From VRUE01 sp963703895 (GTDB taxonomy: Bacteria > Actinomycetota > Thermoleophilia > Solirubrobacterales > 70-9): a stretch of 64,000 nt of DNA. Below are positions 34,315 to 42,489 of the stretch, one piece after another. The notes below the pieces were generated by a model. That model searched no databases and was not told the origin of the DNA. It was given only the letters and a program-made list of their open reading frames with translations. The stretch is taken from NCBI GenBank assembly GCA_963703895.1, contig CAVPFX010000003.1, positions 62,001-126,000 of the forward strand, written 5' to 3'. Position numbers and translations under genes: made by a program. The stretch's first letter is position 1; each line of letters starts with the position of its first letter.

Positions 34315-34423
34315 GGCATCAATATGCCATAGAAGATTGCGCAAGCTGGCAGATCGCGTGCGCCCGCCTGTAAGCCCTTTGACGGCAGAGTTCTCCCCCG
34401 CGGCGCTGGGTGTGACTCCAAAA

Positions 34424-34442
34424 AAAACCTCAGCCGCGGCTG
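34424..34442 (-). terminator. Possible intrinsic terminator overlapping the kinase stop codon
   Basis: Minus strand: CAGCCGCGGCTG (34431-34442) including the last codons and the TGA, then a run of eight T a few bases later. The stem is short (4-5 pairs), so this is a modest candidate; it would separate the kinase from vapBC. Confidence 0.4.
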
Positions 34443-36022
34443 GCGCTGCACTTTTGAAGACCGACTTCACGAGCCAGGCGGTAGCGCTCGTCGGCTTCGG
34501 AGTCGCGACGTTCGCGAGCCGCCACATAATTATCCGTGTCGCTCCCTTCGGCCGCCGCCAGGGCCTGGCGATCATTGAGCGCAACCAACCTCTGAGCTTC
34601 GATGTAGTTGTCGAACTCATCGGCGAGGTTTGGTGGGGGGTCGAGCGCCCTGAAGCGGCGCAGCGCGCGTTCTGAGATCCCGACCAGGGTGGCTGCGTAG
34701 GCGACGTCCGGGCTTTCTTCCATCGCTTGGGACCTGACGCTCTTGTAGGTGTTCTGACTGTCTTCGCAGATCGCGTCGGCCTTCTTAACTAGCTCGGCCT
34801 TGGTCAGGGTCTCGGGCTTCGGCACGACCTTGGCTTTCTCCGCCGGCGGGGTCGTCACCGTGGAGCTCGTCTGCGCAGCCGTATCCGGGCTCGACCCCCC
34901 GCCCCCGGTTACCAGGACGATTACGACTACGAGTGCAATTGCGAGCGCGGCAGCCCCGCCTACGAACGCCCAACCGCGGCCACTAGCCCGCTTTGGCGAT
35001 TGCGGTGGCGCCGACACGGTCGAGGGCGTGTTCTCGGCAAGCCGGCGCGTCGGCTCGGTCGGCTTGGGCGAGGTCGCCCCCTCCCCCGCCTTCGTCGAAA
35101 CCGTCTCGGCGGTCCGCGTGGCGGCGGCGCCGGTGGCAACGGTCCGCTCCGGAACTACCGGTCGCTCTCCCGTCAGCGCGGCCTGCGCGGCGCGGCCGAG
35201 GTCACCCGCCGACGGGTAGCGATCGTCCGGGCTCTTCGACATCGCCCTGATCACGACGTCGTCGAGCGCCATCGAGACCTCGGGTACGTACAGCGAGGGC
35301 GCCGGTGGCGGATCGTTCAGGTGCGCGTAGAGTCGCGCCGCCTCGCCTTCCCTGGGGAACGGCACCTCACCGGTGAGCAGCTTGAAGAGCAGGCAGCCGA
35401 GGGCGTAGACGTCGACGCGCGCATCGACCGCATCGCCGGAGATCTGCTCGGGCGCGACGTAGTCGAGGGTGCCGACGAAGCGCCCCGTCTGGGTGAGCCC
35501 GGACTCAGTGGAGACGTTGCGGGCGACGCCGAAATCGGTGATGTAAGCGTGCTCGGCACCCTCGCCGCCGCTGAGCAGGACGTTGGCCGGCTTGACGTCG
35601 CGGTGAACCAGCCCAGCGGCGTGGATCGCGTCCAGCCCGCTGCCGATCTGGGCGATCAGCTCGACCGCGGCCGGCGGCGACAGGCGTCCCTCGCGAACGA
35701 GCCGGCGGGCGAGGTCGGCGCCGGCGACGTAGCGCATCGCGATGTAGGGCACTCCCTCCTCTTCACCGGCGGCGTAGATCGGCACCACGTTCGGGTGCTC
35801 GATCGAGGCCGCGATCCGCGACTCTTCGGCGAAGCGGCGGGTAAAGACCTCTTCGACAGCGGCCTCGGGGGCGATCAACTTCAATGCCACCCGTCGCTCG
35901 AGGCCGGGCTCGAGCGCCAGGTAGAGGATTCCCATGCCACCGCGACCGAGGCGGCGCTCTATCCGGTAGCCGGCGAATCGATCGCCGTCGGAGAACTCGA
36001 TCCCGTGAGTCGGCCCAGCCAT
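34430..36022 (-). CDS. Membrane-anchored Ser/Thr protein kinase (PknB-like)
   Basis: 530 residues. Kinase domain ~18-280: glycine loop LGRGGMG, K48 in VALKLI, catalytic loop HRDVKPANV (D142), DFGVARN, activation loop GTLDYVAPEQ and the APE-linked region. A Pro/Thr-rich linker follows (~285-345), then one membrane helix (FVGGAAALAIALVVVIVLVT) and a ~150-residue outer domain with two cysteines (DAICEDSQ and LQKCSAS) and a helical character. No PASTA repeats, so it does not sense muropeptides in the classical way. The outer domain resembles small cysteine-paired domains seen in other actinobacterial membrane proteins. Targets unknown. Confidence 0.9.
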   Translation of the reverse strand: MAGPTHGIEFSDGDRFAGYRIERRLGRGGMGILYLALEPGLERRVALKLIAPEAAVEEVFTRRFAEESRIAASIEHPNVVPIYAAGEEEGVPYIAMRYVAGADLARRLVREGRLSPPAAVELIAQIGSGLDAIHAAGLVHRDVKPANVLLSGGEGAEHAYITDFGVARNVSTESGLTQTGRFVGTLDYVAPEQISGDAVDARVDVYALGCLLFKLLTGEVPFPREGEAARLYAHLNDPPPAPSLYVPEVSMALDDVVIRAMSKSPDDRYPSAGDLGRAAQAALTGERPVVPERTVATGAAATRTAETVSTKAGEGATSPKPTEPTRRLAENTPSTVSAPPQSPKRASGRGWAFVGGAAALAIALVVVIVLVTGGGGSSPDTAAQTSSTVTTPPAEKAKVVPKPETLTKAELVKKADAICEDSQNTYKSVRSQAMEESPDVAYAATLVGISERALRRFRALDPPPNLADEFDNYIEAQRLVALNDRQALAAAEGSDTDNYVAARERRDSEADERYRLAREVGLQKCSASRG

Positions 36023-36102
36023 TCGGGAACCCTAGCCCGCCTCCGCCCCATGGGCCGGTTAACTCGGACGCAATCTGGACGGACCTAGACTTGAAGGTCG
36101 AC

Positions 36103-36876
36103 ATGCGTCGTCTCGCCATCGCCGCCGCCTTGCTCGCCTGCCTACCAGCCGGGGTCGCAGCAGCACGCCAGTTCGTGCAGGAGGGCACGCTGCGCGTGGC
36201 CTTTGACGCCAAGCTCACGCCACACGCGCTTCCCCGCGAACGGGATGCGCCGGTGACCGTGCACATGGCCGGTGCTGTGCGCACGACTGACGGCAGCACG
36301 CCGCCTCAACTGCGCGATATCTCGATCGCGATGAACCGGGCCGGCGTCGTCTCGGTGGCCGGCCTGCCGAGCTGCAAAGCCTCGGAGCTGCAGCAGACAA
36401 GCACCGAAGCCGCCCTGGCGCTGTGCCGCGATGCCCTCGTCGGCCGCGGGCACTTCGCCGCCAACGTCAACTTCTCCGGCGTGCCCGTATTCCCGGCCCG
36501 CGGCCCAGTCCTGATCTTCAACAGCTCAACCAAGAAGCGAGCCGGCCTGCTGCTGCACCTCTACGGCTCCAGCCCGGTGCGGGCGGCCTTCGTTCTCCCC
36601 TTCAAGATCTCCCGCAACAGCAAAGGCAAGTTCGGCACGGTGTTCTCGACCCACATTCCCCGGCTCGCCTCGGACCGCGGCTATGTCACCGACATCGGCC
36701 TTACCATCGGCCGTAAGTACCGCTACCGGGGAAAGCAGCGCAGCTTCATCAGTGCCAGCTGCGCGGCGCCAACTGGCTTTACCGAAGGCTTCTACGAACT
36801 GGCGAAGGCGACCTTCTCCTTCGCCGACGGCAAGAGGCTGATCAGCAGACTGCCGGGCGACTGCAAGGTCCGCTAG
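36103..36876 (+). CDS. Secreted protein of unknown function
   Basis: 257 residues from the ATG at 36103; a TTG at 36091 is an alternative. N-terminal signal peptide (MRRLAIAAALLACLPAGVAA) with likely cleavage after AAA. The mature part is beta-rich with two cysteines in SCKASE and LCRDAL and two more near the C-terminus (SCAAPTGF, GDCKVR), suggesting two disulfides. The pattern recurs in secreted proteins of this actinobacterial group, but I cannot name the family. Faces the lipoprotein gene at 36899. Confidence 0.6.
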   Translation: MRRLAIAAALLACLPAGVAAARQFVQEGTLRVAFDAKLTPHALPRERDAPVTVHMAGAVRTTDGSTPPQLRDISIAMNRAGVVSVAGLPSCKASELQQTSTEAALALCRDALVGRGHFAANVNFSGVPVFPARGPVLIFNSSTKKRAGLLLHLYGSSPVRAAFVLPFKISRNSKGKFGTVFSTHIPRLASDRGYVTDIGLTIGRKYRYRGKQRSFISASCAAPTGFTEGFYELAKATFSFADGKRLISRLPGDCKVR

Positions 36877-36898
36877 CCGCCCGGCCTGTCCGCGAGGA

Positions 36899-37288
36899 TC
36901 AGTTGCCGATTTCCTTCGCCTGCTTTTCGGCGGCTTCCTTGATCGCCTTTTCGGCTTCGTCCTTGCCCTTTTCGATGCCTTCTTCGGCTTCCTTCTTGGC
37001 CTTTTCAATCGTCTCGTTGGCCTGGCCCTTGCCGTTTTCGACACCCTGCTTTGCCGCTTCTTCGGCCTCGCCAAAGCCCTTCTGGACTTCTTCCTTGGCC
37101 TTTTCGATGCCCTTCTTCGCTTCTTCAGATCCCTGTTCAATCCGCTTCTGGGCTTCGGAGGAAACACTGTCGCTGTCGCTGCTGCCCCCACAGCCGCTGG
37201 CGAAAGCGGCGGCAATGCCCAGCACCAGCACAATTGGCAGCAAGCGCGCGATCCGCGCACCCCTCCGGCTCAAGCTCTCTCCTGACAC
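36899..37288 (-). CDS. Lipoprotein with a long charged coiled coil
   Basis: 129 residues from the GTG at 37288, which has GGAG seven bases upstream. Membrane-entry segment IARLLPIVLVLGIAAAFASG is followed by a lipidation cysteine (ASGC-GGSS). The mature protein is almost entirely heptad/hendecad-type alternation of K, E and A (for example EKAKKEAEEGIEKGKDEAEK), an extended amphipathic helix like those of apolipoprotein or LEA-type proteins. It may act as a wall or membrane spacer; function unknown. Divergent from the gene at 37533, with hairpin E6 between. Confidence 0.65.
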   Translation of the reverse strand: MSGESLSRRGARIARLLPIVLVLGIAAAFASGCGGSSDSDSVSSEAQKRIEQGSEEAKKGIEKAKEEVQKGFGEAEEAAKQGVENGKGQANETIEKAKKEAEEGIEKGKDEAEKAIKEAAEKQAKEIGN

Positions 37289-37363
37289 ATCAGCTCCTCT
37301 CAGTTGCGGTGAATGCGGCGATCTTTGCACCGTCGGCGGCGCTCGGCTAGCCCACGCGGTTGA

Positions 37364-37531
37364 CTAGTAGGGATTGGCGAAACCCGCGTGTGCGGCCGGC
37401 GAGCGCCGGACCAAGCGGGACAAGGACGCAGGGAGGCCAAATAGCAGCGCTATTTGGCTGACCGAGGACGCCGTACCGCGCCGTGTCCGCCGCCGCCGGA
37501 CGTGCGTGGGGGTTTCGCCAATCCCTACTAG
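37364..37531. repeat. Large nested inverted repeat E6
   Basis: Outer perfect 22-base arms (37364-37385 and 37510-37531), imperfect pairing continuing inward, and a perfect central 10-base stem with a 3-base loop (37436-37445 / 37449-37458, GCCAAATAGC). The outer ends CTAGTAGG...CCTACTAG are the same eight bases that bound the palindrome at 4311-4331. It fills most of the space between two divergent genes. Confidence 0.85.
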
Positions 37532-37532
37532 G

Positions 37533-38573
37533 GTGGCGCCGGTGAGGAGCCGGCTCGCGCGCATCGCACTCTGGCTTGGCGCGGTTGCGCTCCTGCTTGG
37601 CCTGCTCGAGCTGCTCGGCGTGCCGGCCTTCGAGTGGATCGACGACCTCTTCGACAAGGTCGGCGACGTGCCGCCCTGGGCAATCGTCGCCGGGGTGATC
37701 CTGGAGAGCGCCCAGACCAGCCTCGCCGCACTTGCCTGGTACGGCATTCTGCGCGCGGCGCTGCCGAACGCGGTGATGCCCTACCGCCTGATCCTCGCCT
37801 CCTACGCCGTGGCCGTCGCCCTCAACGGGTTCCTGCCGGCCAACCTCGGCACCTTCGTGATGCTGGTGATGTTCACCACCCTGATCGCCGGCGCCACCTT
37901 CCCCCTCGTCTTCTCCGGCCTGATCGTCGAGAAGATCCCCTTCTCGGTCTTCAACGTGGCTCTCTACCTCTACCTCTTCCTCACCGTCAGCGGCTCGTTC
38001 TCGATCAAGCTCGGCTTCCTCGCCGACCACACCGGACTGGTGATCATGCTCGTCGTCGGCGCCATCGTCCTCCTCGTCCTCCTCGCCCGGATCTTCTGGG
38101 AGCGGCTGGCGAAGCTGCGGCAACAGATGATCAGCGGCGGGGCGATCCTGCGCTCGGCGCGCCGAACCGCCACCGGCCTCTTCCTACCCGTGCTCGGCAG
38201 CTACGCCGCCAGGCTCGCCATCGTCGCCGTCTTTCTCGGCGCCTACTCGATCCCGGTGACCTTCGAGAACGTCGCCACGGTCACCGCGTCGAACTCGGTC
38301 TCCAACAGCGTCTCCGCCACCCCCGGCGGCGTCGGCGTTACGCAGGCGATGAACTCCGCTGCCCTCTCCGGCTCGACCTCGGCCAAGACCGCCACCGCCT
38401 ACTCGATCGGCCAGCAGTTGATCGTCACCGCCTGGGACGTGATCTTCGCGATCCTGCTCGTCTCCTGGGTCTTCGGCTGGACTGGCGGCAAGCAGTTGGT
38501 CGAGTCCTCCTACGGCGAGGCGAAGGAGCGCAGCCGCGAAATCAGGAAACGGCGGGCGAGCCCGGCTTCATAG
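37533..38573 (+). CDS. LPG synthase/UPF0104-type membrane protein
   Basis: About 346 residues from the GTG at 37533, or 343 from the GTG at 37542. The frame is open further upstream but runs through hairpin E6. Eight or so membrane segments; the segment PGGVGVTQAM near the C-terminus matches the G-G-x-G-x-x-E/Q motif of the lysylphosphatidylglycerol synthase transmembrane family (PF03706), members of which include lipid flippases and many uncharacterised membrane proteins. There is no C-terminal aminoacyl transferase domain. The start codon directly follows the hairpin, so initiation may depend on its folding. Confidence 0.7.
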   Translation: MAPVRSRLARIALWLGAVALLLGLLELLGVPAFEWIDDLFDKVGDVPPWAIVAGVILESAQTSLAALAWYGILRAALPNAVMPYRLILASYAVAVALNGFLPANLGTFVMLVMFTTLIAGATFPLVFSGLIVEKIPFSVFNVALYLYLFLTVSGSFSIKLGFLADHTGLVIMLVVGAIVLLVLLARIFWERLAKLRQQMISGGAILRSARRTATGLFLPVLGSYAARLAIVAVFLGAYSIPVTFENVATVTASNSVSNSVSATPGGVGVTQAMNSAALSGSTSAKTATAYSIGQQLIVTAWDVIFAILLVSWVFGWTGGKQLVESSYGEAKERSREIRKRRASPAS

Positions 38574-38896
38574 CCCGAGCCCACCCACCCCCTCCTCATC
38601 CCAGCCGAGGTGATGGGCGAGCTCGTGGCGCAGCGTTTGCTCGACCTGACGAGCGAGCAGCTCCCGGTCGTGCCCGAAGTCGCGTTCGAGCGTGTCCCGG
38701 TAGATCACGATCCGGTCCTCGTAGCGGTCCTGGGCCATGCCGTCGCCGAAGTACTGGCCATAAGCATGAACCTCGGTCCCAGGTCGGAGACGACGACGGC
38801 GACGGTCTCCAGCACCTTCTGGAACTGCTCGGGCAGCCGATCTATCGCATCGGCGACCAGGGACTCGAAGTCTTCTAGCTGGGGAGCGTCGGACAC
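38568..38896 (-). pseudogene. HExxH zinc metallopeptidase, frameshifted
   Basis: A GTG at 38896 starts MSDAPQLEDFESLVADAIDR and continues with LPEQFQKVLETVAVVVSDLG, the conserved start of the small actinobacterial metallopeptidase family (zincin-like, ~120 residues). After GP the frame is lost, and the match resumes one base over: EVHAYGQYFGDGMAQDRYED, then LRHELAHHLGWDEEGVGGLG with the HExxH zinc motif, ending at 38568. One base missing near 38777 explains it. It overlaps the end of the gene at 37533-38573 by 6 bases. Either a recent inactivation or an assembly indel. Confidence 0.8.
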
Positions 38897-38906
38897 TCCC
38901 GAAACG

Positions 38907-39389
38907 CTAGGCCACCGAGCCGGCCAGCTCCTCGTCGATCTCGAGCAGGTAAGGAGCGACCTCGCCCTCGTAGTCCGCTTTGCGCTCCGCGGAGAGGTCC
39001 TTCCAGCCGGTCACCGAGCCGCGGCAGATGTCGGCTCCACAAAGGCAACCGCCGGGAAAATGCTCGATCGAGTAATTGCGCATCGCGTAGTCGAAGGTGA
39101 TCTCCTCGCCACTGGCAATCGTCTGCCGGGCGACGAAGTCGCAGGCACCAGTCTCGTTCAGCTCGACGCCGCAGTTGGGGCTGCAGGAATGGTTGACCTT
39201 CGGTCCGAGACCGCCGTGCCGAGCCCACTTGGTGCGGCTCACCTGAGTCGCGTGCGAGTCGTTGCGGGCAACCTCGCCTTCGAGAAACCCGACCATCACC
39301 GTCTCACCGACCTCGAAGCCACGAGTCGCGCGAACACCACCGCCCTTATCGCCTTCGGGAGTACAAAGCTCATATCCGACAGGATCCAA
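38907..39389 (-). CDS. SET-domain protein (putative lysine methyltransferase)
   Basis: 160 residues. SET hallmarks: GGVRATRGFEVGETVM at the N-terminus, VNHSCSPNCGVEL (the N-H-S-C knot) and GEEITFDYAMRNY (catalytic tyrosine region), then a post-SET-like CLCGADICRGSVTGW with cysteines that could bind zinc together with the earlier one. Bacterial SET proteins methylate lysines of ribosomal or chromatin-like proteins in the few cases studied. It lies downstream of no obvious partner; the metallopeptidase gene follows 10 bases later. Confidence 0.75.
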   Translation of the reverse strand: MDPVGYELCTPEGDKGGGVRATRGFEVGETVMVGFLEGEVARNDSHATQVSRTKWARHGGLGPKVNHSCSPNCGVELNETGACDFVARQTIASGEEITFDYAMRNYSIEHFPGGCLCGADICRGSVTGWKDLSAERKADYEGEVAPYLLEIDEELAGSVA

Positions 39390-39475
39390 GGGACCGCCTC
39401 TCAGTTGTTTAGGCGCAACGACGCTGCGCCTGCGACGACCTTAGTCCATGAGCGACGTGCCGCTACCCTCTCGGC

Positions 39476-39760
39476 ATGTCGACCTTCGCCGATCTGGAAA
39501 GGCTGCCCGGTGCCAGCTTGGTCCAACGTGGAGTCGAAGACCTGGATGCAGGTCGCGAATCAGCCGAGGCATTGCTGGTATCGATCGGGGCGCCGCGCCT
39601 GCGGTCTGCCGGCATTGAAGTCACAGCACCGATCGCAGCGCCCGAGCACAAGCTCTACCTACTCCTCGCCCGCGAGAAGGGCAACGCCGCCCACTCCGCC
39701 TACAACGCCCTGATTCGCCGGCTCGTCAGCTTTGAGCGGTCGGCCGCATGCGCGAGCTAG
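39476..39760 (+). CDS. Small protein paired with the nucleotidyltransferase
   Basis: 94 residues. It overlaps the start of the next gene by 13 bases on the same strand, a layout typical of paired antitoxin-toxin or accessory-enzyme genes. The visible sequence has an N-terminal acidic helix and a C-terminal part (APEHKLYLLLAREKGNAAHS, YNALIRRLVSFE) of basic helices. I do not recognise a family. Confidence 0.5.
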   Translation: MSTFADLERLPGASLVQRGVEDLDAGRESAEALLVSIGAPRLRSAGIEVTAPIAAPEHKLYLLLAREKGNAAHSAYNALIRRLVSFERSAACAS

Positions 39761-40269
39761 CCGACTCCACTCGCATCGAGCAATTCATGCGCGAGCTGGG
39801 GCGAGCCGTCGATGTGGACGGCCGCGTCTACCTCACCGGAGGAGCCACCGCTGTCCTCCATGGCTGGCGAGATACGACTATTGACGTTGACATCAAGCTC
39901 ATTCCAGACCGCGATGAGATTCTGCGAGAGATACCCAAGCTGAAGGAGAAGCTGAATCTCAACGTTGAGCTCGCAGCACCATCCGACTTCATTCCACTGC
40001 CGCGGGGGTGGGAGGAGCGAAGCCCCCTAATTCGTCAAGAGGGCAAGCTCTCTTTTCACCATTTCGATCCGGTCGCCCAGGCCCTCTCCAAGGCAGAGCG
40101 AGGACACGATCAGGACATCAGCGACGTGCGAGAGATGATCGCCGCCGGCCTGGTTGCTCCAGCCGAGGCCCTGATCCAGTTCGAGGCGATCGAGCCCGAG
40201 CTCTACCGTTTTCCGGCAATCGATCCGGCGTCGTTTCGCAAGGCCGTAGAGGAACTGTTCTCCACATAG
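39748..40269 (+). CDS. Nucleotidyltransferase-fold protein (DUF6036/AbiEii-like)
   Basis: 173 residues. The N-terminal part shows the nucleotidyltransferase pattern: YLTGGATAVLHGWRDTTIDV followed by DIKLIPDRD, with the GG and the paired D residues of the fold. The central LSFHHFDPVAQALSKAERG and HDQDISDVREMIAAGLV match proteins related to AbiEii-type toxins, where the same lysine and aspartate pair lies. These enzymes can add nucleotides to tRNA or act on small molecules. Coupled to a small upstream gene, it may form a toxin-antitoxin or phage-defence pair. Confidence 0.65.
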   Translation: MRELADSTRIEQFMRELGRAVDVDGRVYLTGGATAVLHGWRDTTIDVDIKLIPDRDEILREIPKLKEKLNLNVELAAPSDFIPLPRGWEERSPLIRQEGKLSFHHFDPVAQALSKAERGHDQDISDVREMIAAGLVAPAEALIQFEAIEPELYRFPAIDPASFRKAVEELFST

Positions 40270-40357
40270 GCGAGCCGAGGAAGGACGGTGGAGTGGGCCC
40301 CCGGTCAAATTGGTCCGGATTGTTGGCGCCCTAACTCAGCGTCGTTAGAGTCGAGCC

Positions 40358-41059
40358 ATGCTCGGGCTCTTGAAGGTTGAACTCGTCGGCGACAGCGCTT
40401 GGCTCAACCTCCTCGTAGCCCTCATTCCGGCCGCCTTCCTGGCAACTGCCGCGGTAGTGGCCGCTCGCATTGCCCGCCAAAGCGCGCTTGAGCGCCAGAA
40501 AGATCAACTTAAACACGAAACCGAACGACAGAAGGAACAGCTTCAGCGCGAGACCGAACGACAGAAGGAACAGCTTCAGCGCGAGACCGAACGACAGAAG
40601 GAAGCTCTTAGTCACGACCAGGCGATGCGGGAGCGTGAAAGCAGCCGACTTGTCGTCGATCAAGCGATCGAGGCGATGCACTTGACTGTGCCCTTGTTTG
40701 CCACCCTCGAAGTACGTATCGATGGCATTCAAGAGGCAATGCGAGAAGGAAATGAGGAGTGGTTGGCCTCATTGCAGCAGCTAGCGGATGAAGAAAGACA
40801 AAAATGTCGTGAAACCATCCTTGAGCTTCAACTGCACGACATTCGCCTAACGACGCGCCCCGACACGGAGGATCTCGCTGAGCCATACGAGGCAGCCCAT
40901 AAGAATCACAGTAAACATCTAGACGCTCTAGAAGGCGGAATTCGCAACGAGCTTTCGAATGAGCAGAAGGCGGCGATCAAGGCTCTGGACAAAGCGGGTA
41001 CCAGCAAGTGGGCGGACGTGCTGGCCGCTTTCAAAGACTGGCTAGCTACTGACGACTAG
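40358..41059 (+). CDS. Membrane-anchored coiled-coil protein with 11-residue repeats
   Basis: 233 residues. One N-terminal membrane segment (LLVALIPAAFLATAAVVAAR), then a coiled coil formed by near-perfect tandem copies of an 11-residue unit (ETERQKEQLQR), encoded by repeated 33-base DNA. After about residue 95 the rest is helical and acidic, ending near 233, with no motif I know. Base composition is lower in GC than the neighbours, suggesting transfer. Cytoplasmic side unclear. Confidence 0.6.
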   Translation: MLGLLKVELVGDSAWLNLLVALIPAAFLATAAVVAARIARQSALERQKDQLKHETERQKEQLQRETERQKEQLQRETERQKEALSHDQAMRERESSRLVVDQAIEAMHLTVPLFATLEVRIDGIQEAMREGNEEWLASLQQLADEERQKCRETILELQLHDIRLTTRPDTEDLAEPYEAAHKNHSKHLDALEGGIRNELSNEQKAAIKALDKAGTSKWADVLAAFKDWLATDD

Positions 41060-41071
41060 GGCTCAAATTCG

Positions 41072-41123
41072 CCAAGTTTTCGGCGGCCAAAATCACGACA
41101 CCCCACGCTGTCATTTTCACGCG
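41072..41123. repeat. Direct repeat R1, copy a
   Basis: 52 bases; 50 of 52 match copy b at 41872-41923, exactly 800 bases away. Lies just beyond the stop of the cupin gene. Confidence 0.85.
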
Positions 41124-41142
41124 AGAGGAGTAGCTCGACGGG

Positions 41143-41628
41143 CTACGAATCTGGCGGCTCCTCATCGGTCCAATAGTCCGTCGCCTGCTCTCGCCGGTAG
41201 GCCTCCTGGAATCCCTCGTCTGAGGCTCCGGGAGCCCGAGTCGCCGCCATCAACTTGCCGGTATCCGGATAGAGATTCACCTCGGGAGCGATCATCGTGC
41301 TGACCACCAGCACGCGGGCGTGTTGAGCGCCTCGATTCTGGAGCTGGTGCGCGCCGTCTTCGCCGACCCGAAACGCGACGACCTCCCCCTCGGCCAGCTC
41401 GCGCCACCCATCCGGCGTGCGCAGGTGCGGCTGGCCGCTGAGCACGATGAGCATCTCCTCGTTGGCGCTGTGGGCGTGGTACGGAAAGGTCGCCTGGCCA
41501 GGCGGGATCTCATAGAGACTTGCTCCGAGTTTCTCGGACTTGGCCTGTTGGCCCAGTTTGGCGCGCCGGTAGGTGAAGCCCTCACGGCCCTGATCCGCAT
41601 CGAAATCCGGCTGGTATGCATTTGCCAT
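41143..41628 (-). CDS. Cupin-domain protein
   Basis: 161 residues from the ATG at 41628; 18 extra codons upstream are open but not conserved in look. A single cupin: YEIPPGQATFPYHAHSANEE (metal-binding H and E), then GEVVAFRVGEDGAHQLQNRG with the second histidine. Such proteins can be sugar isomerases, dioxygenase-like or binding proteins; nothing narrows it. The gene lies alone between R1 copy a and the tRNA-derived repeat R2 copy a. Confidence 0.75.
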   Translation of the reverse strand: MANAYQPDFDADQGREGFTYRRAKLGQQAKSEKLGASLYEIPPGQATFPYHAHSANEEMLIVLSGQPHLRTPDGWRELAEGEVVAFRVGEDGAHQLQNRGAQHARVLVVSTMIAPEVNLYPDTGKLMAATRAPGASDEGFQEAYRREQATDYWTDEEPPDS

Positions 41629-41708
41629 GCGCGGATTATCTCCCCTCTCCACCCGGATTCGTCCCTGGGGCTTCGGCGACATGGCGCTCGCACCCGTTCC
41701 GCGCGAAT

Positions 41709-41772
41709 AGCGACATCGGTTCGTCCTATGGGGCGGGAAGGACTCGAACCTTCGACCAACGGATTATGAGTC
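41709..41772 (-). repeat. tRNA-Met-derived repeat R2, copy a
   Basis: 64 bases; 62 match copy b at 42490-42553. Positions 41729-41772, read on the minus strand, are the 3' half of a tRNA-Met from GACTCATAATC to the discriminator A. The anticodon stem differs from the intact tRNA (CCGT instead of CTGA). No 5' half is present. Confidence 0.85.
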
Positions 41773-41871
41773 GCGCCGGAAGCCGTCTATTGGGCCAGAT
41801 CTGGCCCAATAGAGCGAATTACGTCCAAGGATCTCGGCTGAGTTCGGTGGAGTCGGTGACCAATTTCGGGA

Positions 41872-41923
41872 CCAAGTTTTCGGCGGCCAAAATCACGACA
41901 TCCCACGCTGTCGTTTTCACGCG
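41872..41923. repeat. Direct repeat R1, copy b
   Basis: Second copy of the 52-base R1 repeat, just beyond the stop of the RNase H gene and preceded by a second GGGACCAAG-type sequence. Confidence 0.85.
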
Positions 41924-41962
41924 GAAGCGGAAGTCAAGACAGGCTTGTGTGCACCGCTGCGC

Positions 41963-42418
41963 TCAGCGACCAGGAAGCGCTTTGGTTGCAAGTGCGTCCG
42001 CTTCGGCATTCCATTTTCGCGGAATCCACGAAATCCTGATGTTGGGAAACTCCTGGAGCAGGGAGCACGCTTCCGCGTGCCAGGGCCTGATGTGCTCCTT
42101 GCCAACCTTCGCGCAGCCGTTTACTTGGTCGACCACGAGCTCCGAGTCAAGGAACACCCGGATGCGTTGGATTCCGCGACTGCGGGCGAGCTTGAGTCCT
42201 TCGATGAGAGCCCGATACTCCGCAACGGTGTTGATGGCGGGCCCGATCGGTTTGGAGATCTCTTCAATGAGCTGACCATCGGGGTCCCTGAGGACGACTC
42301 CGATCGCACCTTGAGCTGGATTGTCGATGGTCCCCGTGCCGGAACCGTCTGTCTTCAGTAGATAGTTGCGCTTCGACGGCTCCGGATGGTCGCCCTCGTG
42401 CGTTTCGGGCATCGGCAT
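41963..42418 (-). CDS. RNase HI-like ribonuclease
   Basis: 151 residues. RNase H active-site residues are in order: D24 in TDGSGTG, E67 in VAEYRALIEGL, D91 in FLDSELVVDQVNG and a final D near 143 in WNAEADALA. This is the reverse-transcriptase-like RNase HI subgroup found as stand-alone genes in actinobacteria. It would remove RNA from RNA-DNA hybrids. It is the single gene of the second R1-R2 unit. Confidence 0.85.
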   Translation of the reverse strand: MPMPETHEGDHPEPSKRNYLLKTDGSGTGTIDNPAQGAIGVVLRDPDGQLIEEISKPIGPAINTVAEYRALIEGLKLARSRGIQRIRVFLDSELVVDQVNGCAKVGKEHIRPWHAEACSLLQEFPNIRISWIPRKWNAEADALATKALPGR

Positions 42419-42489
42419 GAAGCCAAGCTATCTCATACCGAAGCGCGCACCGAACGGGACGCCTCCGTTCACTAGCGCTTTGCGCGGAA

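Noticed and set aside
40470..40685. 71-residue frame with NDRRNSF repeats
   Set aside because: It is an alternative-frame shadow of the 33-base repeats in the coiled-coil gene.
41727..41769. Short frame reading GREGLEPSTNGL
   Set aside because: This peptide is the antisense translation of a tRNA 3' end and is a known false gene pattern; here it comes from repeat R2.
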